The notes under the pieces: model-generated
Databases searched by the model: none
The model's input: the letters and a program-made list of their open reading frames with translations, nothing else
What the model was told of the DNA's origin: nothing
In this document: one piece after another, positions 28,080-33,359 of the stretch
How the letters are laid out: the number at the start of each line of letters is the position of its first letter
Numbering within the stretch: the first letter of the stretch is position 1
Made by a program: the position numbers and the translations under genes
DNA from: Clostridiales bacterium
Lineage (GTDB): Bacteria; Bacillota; Clostridia; Oscillospirales; Oscillospiraceae
Assembly: GCA_021205205.1 (NCBI GenBank)
Contig: JAJPXY010000042.1
Location: forward strand, 1-33,359
DNA length: 33,359 nt
Reading direction: 5' to 3'

Positions 28080-28844
28080 ATGAGAACTTACCTTTACCCC
28101 TGTCTCGGCCTGCTCCTGGGGGGAGCGGGCTGCGCCCTGCGCCGGTGGCAGCTGGCCACCTGCTTCGATGAAAACGGCCTACCGGTGCCCGGCGGGGCCG
28201 CGGACCTGCTCATCGCCCTGACGGTGTGCGGGTTGGTGTGCTTCCTGCTGCTGGCGCTGACCCGGCGGGCGGGAAACCGGGACTGGGCTGGGGCCTTGGG
28301 GCCGGGGCCGCGCCCGGAGCTGGCGCTGGGCGGCGCGCTCTATCTGGCTGCTGGGGCCGCCTATGTCCTCTGGACCAGACAGGCCGACCCGGCCAGTTCT
28401 GTCTTTCAGGCCATCAACGTGGTGCTGCCGGTGCTGCTGGGGGCGACGCTGTTCTGCGCTGGCGTCGGCGTCTTTCTGATGGCCCGGCGGGGGGCGGTGG
28501 AGCCGCTGGCGGCCATGGTCCCGGGGTTTTGCAGCTGCTTCTGGCTGATTCAAATCTACCACTCCAACGCCAATAACCCGGTGGTGCAGGCGTTTGTCTG
28601 GCAGATGCTGGCGGCGGTGGCTTCGGTCGCCGCCTGGTACTACCTGGCGGGGTTCTCCCTGGGCCGCGGCAAGGGACGGTCCGCCCTGTTCTGGTCGCTG
28701 GCGGCGGTGATGCTGTCCTTCACCGCGCTGGCGGACGAAGGCGCCCTCTTTACCCGGCTGCTGCTGCTGGCGCAGGTGCTGTGTCTGACGCCACTGCTGA
28801 CCCGGCTGGTCGCCGGGATGGAACGGGCTGGGCGGAAAACGTAA
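28080..28844 (+). CDS. Hypothetical multi-pass membrane protein
   Basis: 254 aa with repeated hydrophobic helices, family not recognised. Confidence 0.65.
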   Translation: MRTYLYPCLGLLLGGAGCALRRWQLATCFDENGLPVPGGAADLLIALTVCGLVCFLLLALTRRAGNRDWAGALGPGPRPELALGGALYLAAGAAYVLWTRQADPASSVFQAINVVLPVLLGATLFCAGVGVFLMARRGAVEPLAAMVPGFCSCFWLIQIYHSNANNPVVQAFVWQMLAAVASVAAWYYLAGFSLGRGKGRSALFWSLAAVMLSFTALADEGALFTRLLLLAQVLCLTPLLTRLVAGMERAGRKT

Positions 28845-28852
28845 GTAAAATG

Positions 28853-28880
28853 TGCAATTAGCAATGTGCAATGTGCAATT
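28853..28880. repeat. Heptamer-periodic tandem microrepeat (4 units)
   Basis: TGCAATT AGCAATG TGCAATG TGCAATT (reverse complement of the ATTGCA class). Confidence 0.75.
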
Positions 28881-28889
28881 AACGTGAAA

Positions 28890-28928
28890 AAGGCGTCCTG
28901 TGGAAAGCTCCACGGGACGCCTTTGTTG
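28890..28928. terminator. Hairpin terminator
   Basis: AGGCGTCCTGTGGAAAGCTCCACGGGACGCCTTTGTTGTTT. Confidence 0.8.
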
Positions 28929-28979
28929 TTTCTACTTATTTGGCAAACTAGTTATCCCTTTGAATCGGCTTTGTGCCAG

Positions 28980-29075
28980 AAACCCCTCCGCCACCGCCTA
29001 AAGGCGGCGGCCCTCCTCCCCTTTCAGGGCATGGAGCGCAGCGGAAGTGCCGCTTGACGGCGGAGGCAAGGGGGG
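28980..29075. repeat. Mosaic intergenic repeat (module family 2, copy 2)
   Basis: Shares the 25-mer CGGAAGTGCCGCTTGACGGCGGAGG and the inverted AACCCCTCCGCCACCGCC module with 5600-5782. Confidence 0.75.
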
Positions 29076-29144
29076 AATAGTGCTTATCATCTGATGTCAG
29101 TTTTACTCCAAAGAAGTGGAATTTTCAGCAGAGAACCCCTCTCT

Positions 29145-29165
29145 CTAGCCACGAACCATTAACTC
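29145..29165. repeat. Degenerate heptamer microrepeat (3 units)
   Basis: CTAGCCA CGAACCA TTAACTC. Confidence 0.45.
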
Positions 29166-29196
29166 TAAAAAGCAGTTGATTCGCAGGGGCAACCAT

Positions 29197-29224
29197 AATT
29201 GCTAATTGCACATTGCAAATTGCT
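29197..29224. repeat. Heptamer-periodic tandem microrepeat (4 units)
   Basis: AATTGCT AATTGCA CATTGCA AATTGCT. Confidence 0.75.
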
Positions 29225-29232
29225 AATTAAAC

Positions 29233-29814
29233 TCAGTACAGGCTGGAGATCAGCTCCACGCACCGCTCGATGCCCAGCTCGCCGCTGTCCAGGGCGATGT
29301 GGTAGTTCCGGGCCACGCCCCACTCGGTGTCGGTGTAGTACTGGTAATAGGCCCGGCGGCGCTGGTCCTTGTCCTTCAGCCGCTTCTCCGGGGACTCCTC
29401 CCGCTGGCCGTAGACCTGGACGATGCGGGCGGCCCGCTTGCCCATGCTGGCGTGGATGAACACCCGCAGGCAGTCCGCCGACCCCCGCAGGATGTAGTCC
29501 GCGCAGCGGCCCACGATGACGCAGGGGCCTTCCTCCGCCAGCTCCAAAATCACGTCCCGCTGGTGGTTCCACAGGTAGTCCTGGGTGGACTTGCCGGTGG
29601 AGTCCCGCCCGGCGAAGGCGTTGATGAACCAGTTGCCGTGGACGGTGTACTCGCCCCGGTCCTGGATATACTCCCTGGTGAAGCCGGACTTCTCCTCGAT
29701 TTTCTCCAGCAGCTCCTGGTCGTAGCAGGGGATGCCCAGCTTCTCAGCGGTCAGCTTGCCCACGGTGCGGCCGCCGCTGCCGAACTCCCGGCTGATGGTG
29801 ATGATCCTGTTCAT
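29233..29814 (-). CDS. Cytidylate kinase-like family protein
   Basis: MNRIITISREFGSGGRTVGKLTAEKLGIPCYDQELLEKI; CVIVGRCADYIL. Confidence 0.9.
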   Translation of the reverse strand: MNRIITISREFGSGGRTVGKLTAEKLGIPCYDQELLEKIEEKSGFTREYIQDRGEYTVHGNWFINAFAGRDSTGKSTQDYLWNHQRDVILELAEEGPCVIVGRCADYILRGSADCLRVFIHASMGKRAARIVQVYGQREESPEKRLKDKDQRRRAYYQYYTDTEWGVARNYHIALDSGELGIERCVELISSLY

Positions 29815-29868
29815 AGTTTTGCCTCCTTTGTTTGATGTGGGTATCGGTATTTTTATTATACACGAAAA

Positions 29869-31263
29869 TCAGTCGGTACTCAACTCCCGATAAGTCCTGC
29901 GGATGACCACCGCCGCGATGAGGAAGGTCAAAATGTCCGCCGCCGGGAAGGAGTACAGCAGGCCGTCCAACCCGAAGAACATGGGCAGCAGCAGGGCGAA
30001 GCCCACGCCGAACACGATTTCACGCACAAGGGAGATAACGGTGGAGGCCAGCGCCTTGCCGATGGATTGCAGGTAGATGAAGGTGCCTTTGTTCACCGTG
30101 GCCAGCACCATCATGCACAGGTAGGTGCGGAAGCACTTGATGGCGAAGGTGGTGTAGTACTCGCTCTCGTTGGCCGCGCCGAAGATGCCGATGAGCTGCC
30201 GGGGGAACAGCTCCACAATGAGCAGCGCCACGAAGCCCACGATGGCCTCCAGCGCCAGCAGGTGGGTGAAGAAGCTCTTGGCCCGGTCCTTGCGTCCCGC
30301 GCCGATGTTGTAGCCCACCACGGGGATACACCCGGCGGAGAGGCCCACGGAGATGGAGATGACGATTTGGAAGAACTTCATGACGATGCCCAGCACCGCC
30401 AGGGGGATCTGGGCGTACTCCTCCTGTCCAAAGACCGGGTCCAGTGCGCCGTATTTGGTACACATATTCTGCACCGCCGCCATGGAGATCACCAGCGAGA
30501 TCTGAGACAGGAAGCTGGTGATGCCCAGAGGCAGGAAGCGCTTCATCAGGCCGGGGAACAGGCCGAAGCTGCTCCGCTCCAGCTTCACCGCCTTCATGTG
30601 GAACAGATACCACACGGACAGGATGGCGGTGATAATCTGGCCGGTGATGGTAGCCACAGCCGCGCCCATCATGCCCCACTTGAAAACATAGATGCAGATG
30701 GGGTCAAAGACGATGTTGAACGCCGCGCCCACCAGAGTGGAGGCCATGGCGAAGGTGGGGCTGCCGTCGGACCGGATGATGGGGTTCATGGCCTGACCGA
30801 ACATATAAAACGGCACGCCCAGGGTGATCCAGAAGAAGTATTCCTTGGACAGGGCAAAGGTGTTGTCGTTGACCCGGCCGCCGAACAGGGTCAAAATCGG
30901 CTCCTGGAACACCAGATACGCCGCGGTCAGAATAATGCTGACCAGGACGCACAGCACCACGGCGTTGCCGATGCTCTTGTGGGCGTTCTGCTTGTTGTTG
31001 GAACCCAGGCTGATGCTGACGAAGGCACAGCAGCCGTCGCCGATCATCACGGCCAGGGACAGGGCCACCACCGTCAGCGGGAACACCACCGTGTTGGCGG
31101 CGTTGCCGTAAGAGCCGAGGTAGCTGGCGTTGGCGATGAAGATCTGGTCCACGATGTTGTACAGCGCGGCCACCAGCAGAGAGATGATACAGGGGACGGA
31201 GTATTTCCGTATCAGGGTGCCGACCTTTTCCGTCTCCAGAAAAGCGTTGGATTTTTGCTCCAT
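29869..31263 (-). CDS. MATE family efflux transporter
   Basis: Polytopic, start MEQKSNAFLETEKVGTLIRKYSVPCIISLLVAALYNIVDQIFIANA; GYNIGAGRKDRAKSFF. Confidence 0.95.
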   Translation of the reverse strand: MEQKSNAFLETEKVGTLIRKYSVPCIISLLVAALYNIVDQIFIANASYLGSYGNAANTVVFPLTVVALSLAVMIGDGCCAFVSISLGSNNKQNAHKSIGNAVVLCVLVSIILTAAYLVFQEPILTLFGGRVNDNTFALSKEYFFWITLGVPFYMFGQAMNPIIRSDGSPTFAMASTLVGAAFNIVFDPICIYVFKWGMMGAAVATITGQIITAILSVWYLFHMKAVKLERSSFGLFPGLMKRFLPLGITSFLSQISLVISMAAVQNMCTKYGALDPVFGQEEYAQIPLAVLGIVMKFFQIVISISVGLSAGCIPVVGYNIGAGRKDRAKSFFTHLLALEAIVGFVALLIVELFPRQLIGIFGAANESEYYTTFAIKCFRTYLCMMVLATVNKGTFIYLQSIGKALASTVISLVREIVFGVGFALLLPMFFGLDGLLYSFPAADILTFLIAAVVIRRTYRELSTD

Positions 31264-31311
31264 TTTGACGTTCCTCCTCAAAAAATAAAATGCGCCCACG
31301 CAAAGCCGGAC

Positions 31312-31332
31312 TTACGCTTTACGCAACACGCA
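31312..31332. repeat. Heptamer-periodic microrepeat (3 units) in the MATE leader
   Basis: TTACGCT TTACGCA ACACGCA. Confidence 0.5.
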
Positions 31333-31415
31333 TGAAGATACCTCGCCGGAAAAACCGCCCGGCGAAGCGGGTATAAAATTGTCCGCCTGTTTTCCCTTTG
31401 GAGGAAAACCAGACC

Positions 31416-31508
31416 ATAAAAAGAACAGCGTGTAACGCACAACCGGATTTACGAGCTGAACACTACACGCTGCATTGTTATTGTAGCAAGACCGCCGGAA
31501 TTTGTCAA
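31416..31508 (-). promoter_or_regulatory. Promoter plus terminator-like hairpin in the MATE 5' leader (candidate attenuator)
   Basis: Minus strand TTGACA-17 nt-TACAAT (31508-31480), then CAGCGTGTA...TACACGCTG-TTCTTTTTAT (31472-~31416). Confidence 0.6.
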
Positions 31509-31567
31509 ACGCATTTTTGCCGATTTTTCTCCCGGAAAAATCCGGCTGCTTTAGCGATTTTGGGGAC

Positions 31568-32848
31568 TTATCCCTCCCCATACACCCACAGGCTGGAGGC
31601 GTCGTCGAGGTAATCGTCCCCCAGGGCGACGACCTGGTATTTTGTGCGGCCTGTCCCCGCCTCGTCGGTGTAGGCGGTGGTCTCCGCGTCCAGCGCCGCC
31701 AACGTTTCACCGCTGCCGTCGGTGACTTCGTAACCGGTGGCCCCTTCCGCCGGCGTCCAGGTCAGGGCCTGGCCGTTCTCCTCCGCCTGGACGGTCAAAG
31801 TGGGCTGCTCCAGTGCCGGGGCGGTTTCGCCCTGCTGGGTGATGGCGTAGGGGGTCTGTTCGGAATCCGCCACGCATTGGCGCAGCAGCGGCAGGTGCAG
31901 GGTGGAGAGGGTGGTCCGGGACTTGGACGAGACAGACGTATCCAGCTGGTCCACCCCGGACAAATCCATGCCGCAGCCAGAGGCCACGCTCATGGCCGCC
32001 AGGTAGCGGCCTAAGTCGTAAGAGAGGTGCTTGCCGTCCCGGTCCAGGGTGTCCCCCAGGTAGCTTGTGCGGGCGTTCTGGATGGCGGTGCCGGTGGCGA
32101 TGATGAAGTCTGCCGTGCCGATGTCCTCCACCTGGGTCTGGACGGCGGCGCAGATTTTTTCATAGAGGTCCAGCTCCCCGGTGAACCGCTTCACGTAGTA
32201 CCGCTCAGTACACTCCCGCAGGGACCAGGTCATCTGCCAGCCGATTTTGACCGCCCCGTTGGAGCAGTGCGCCCGGGCGAAGTCCGCCAGCAGGGTCACA
32301 TAGCTGGTCTCGTCGTTGTGGTAAGAGGAGGCCACCCCCGCCATATAGCTCTGCTGCTGGAACAGGATGATGTCCCAGTCCTCGTCCTCCAGGGCCTGGG
32401 CCATGATGGCGCTCTTGTCTGCCACGATGTCCCAGCTTCCGGCACTGTTTTTACGGTAGGTGTACACAGCATCGCTGTTTCGGGCGTAACGCCAATGGTC
32501 GGCCAGCGTGGTGCTGCTGCGGTTCAGGTTGGCAATCAGCACCTGATACCCGGCGTCTGTGGCTACTTCATAGAGGAACTCGGAGGAGTCCACGCTGAAG
32601 CTGTTGCCCACCACCAGAATTTTCAGCAGGGTATCCGGGTCGGCGGCAGAGAGGCGATAGAGGCTCCCCTCGTCCGGTTCCTCCTCCGGCTCCGGTTCCT
32701 CAGCGGCGGAGGAGTCGTCCGCAAAAGCCGCCGACTGGGCGGAGCTTTCACTGCTGCTGTCTGTGGACGCGGAGGAATCGGCCTGTCCCCCGGCGCAGCC
32801 AGTCAGCAACAGGGCAAGGAGCAGCAGCAGAGAAAGGGTGCGTTTCAT
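31568..32848 (-). CDS. Lipoprotein with DUF4886/SGNH-hydrolase-like domain
   Basis: Start MKRTLSLLLLLALLLTGCAGG at 32848; LKILVVGNSFSVDSSEFLYEVATDAGY; DWDIILFQQQSYMAG. The ORF-track extension upstream runs through another gene and a repeat. Confidence 0.8.
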   Translation of the reverse strand: MKRTLSLLLLLALLLTGCAGGQADSSASTDSSSESSAQSAAFADDSSAAEEPEPEEEPDEGSLYRLSAADPDTLLKILVVGNSFSVDSSEFLYEVATDAGYQVLIANLNRSSTTLADHWRYARNSDAVYTYRKNSAGSWDIVADKSAIMAQALEDEDWDIILFQQQSYMAGVASSYHNDETSYVTLLADFARAHCSNGAVKIGWQMTWSLRECTERYYVKRFTGELDLYEKICAAVQTQVEDIGTADFIIATGTAIQNARTSYLGDTLDRDGKHLSYDLGRYLAAMSVASGCGMDLSGVDQLDTSVSSKSRTTLSTLHLPLLRQCVADSEQTPYAITQQGETAPALEQPTLTVQAEENGQALTWTPAEGATGYEVTDGSGETLAALDAETTAYTDEAGTGRTKYQVVALGDDYLDDASSLWVYGEG

Positions 32849-32850
32849 GG

Positions 32851-33132
32851 CTACACCTCCCGACGGAGACCGCAGAGGACGGCGTTGAGCAAAATCGTCA
32901 CCAGCAGCAGCACCGCCACGCCGAAGATGGTGACGTCGATGGTGTCCAGCAGCCCCGCGATGTCGTTCGCACTCAGCCGCAGCCGGACCTCGAAGAACTG
33001 AGCCAGCACAGCGAGAGAGCGGGCGGTCAGGCTGGCCCCCGCCGCGAGGCCCCGCGAGCGGAGCTTGCCCGCAACGCCCAGCCCGGCGATGGCCCAGGCC
33101 AGCAGGCCGAAAAGTAACGAAAAGAGCAGCAT
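32851..33132 (-). CDS. Hypothetical small membrane protein (93 aa)
   Basis: Two or three hydrophobic segments; 2-bp gap to the lipoprotein gene suggests an operon. Confidence 0.6.
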   Translation of the reverse strand: MLLFSLLFGLLAWAIAGLGVAGKLRSRGLAAGASLTARSLAVLAQFFEVRLRLSANDIAGLLDTIDVTIFGVAVLLLVTILLNAVLCGLRREV

Positions 33133-33198
33133 AAGCGCCTCCTGACGGTGATTTTTGTACTTGATTATCTCTTTGAATAAGTTTTAATCGTTCCTTCC

Positions 33199-33268
33199 TG
33201 TAGGGGCGGCCCGTGGCCGCCCGCAGAAACCACCTGTTTACCCAGGGCGGCCACGGGCCGCCCCTACA
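33199..33268. repeat. Palindromic intergenic repeat, copy E (inverted orientation)
   Basis: Perfect 24-bp arms; the loop is the reverse complement of the A/B/D loop with 2 changes. Confidence 0.95.
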
Positions 33269-33359
33269 GATATGCGGGAATATTTTCAAATAAGGTTGAT
33301 GGGGTTCTGATATAGTCCCCTTAGAGTAGACACTCGAAAAGCAAAAATTCGAGGCTACA

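Noticed and set aside
33139-33289. N-terminal extension of the 573-aa lipoprotein ORF
   Set aside because: The extension translates repeat E and runs through the small membrane protein gene; the lipobox start at 32848 is far more plausible.

Overview
The window is a GC-rich Firmicutes/Clostridia chromosomal segment, probably Oscillospiraceae-like judging by gene content and style. It is mostly housekeeping genes: GdpP-type DHH phosphodiesterase, lysA, PHP phosphatase, fumarase alpha subunit, MGMT, lexA, asnA, a topo IV/gyrase B subunit, an old-yellow-enzyme oxidoreductase, a LacI regulator, metY/cysK, a two-component system, murI, a cytidylate-kinase-like protein, a MATE transporter and a DUF4886 lipoprotein. 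The accessory signals are: (1) two apparently free-standing structured transcripts, a ~280-nt one at ~16795-17073 with an internally duplicated module and a ~100-nt one at ~27437-27540 with a 12-bp closing helix around an H-type pseudoknot; (2) an AT-rich island with a DpnI-like methyl-directed endonuclease where fumB would be expected; (3) an ArgRS-like protein lacking its catalytic core, sitting next to a DUF1934 gene; (4) five copies of a 68-70 bp perfect or near-perfect palindromic repeat; (5) seven loci of heptanucleotide-periodic tandem microrepeats; (6) a frameshifted metY; (7) a terminator-like leader upstream of the MATE gene; (8) a G10 tract in the RBS region of a LacI regulator. All calls come from reading the sequence and the supplied ORFs. 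No database search or folding program was run.
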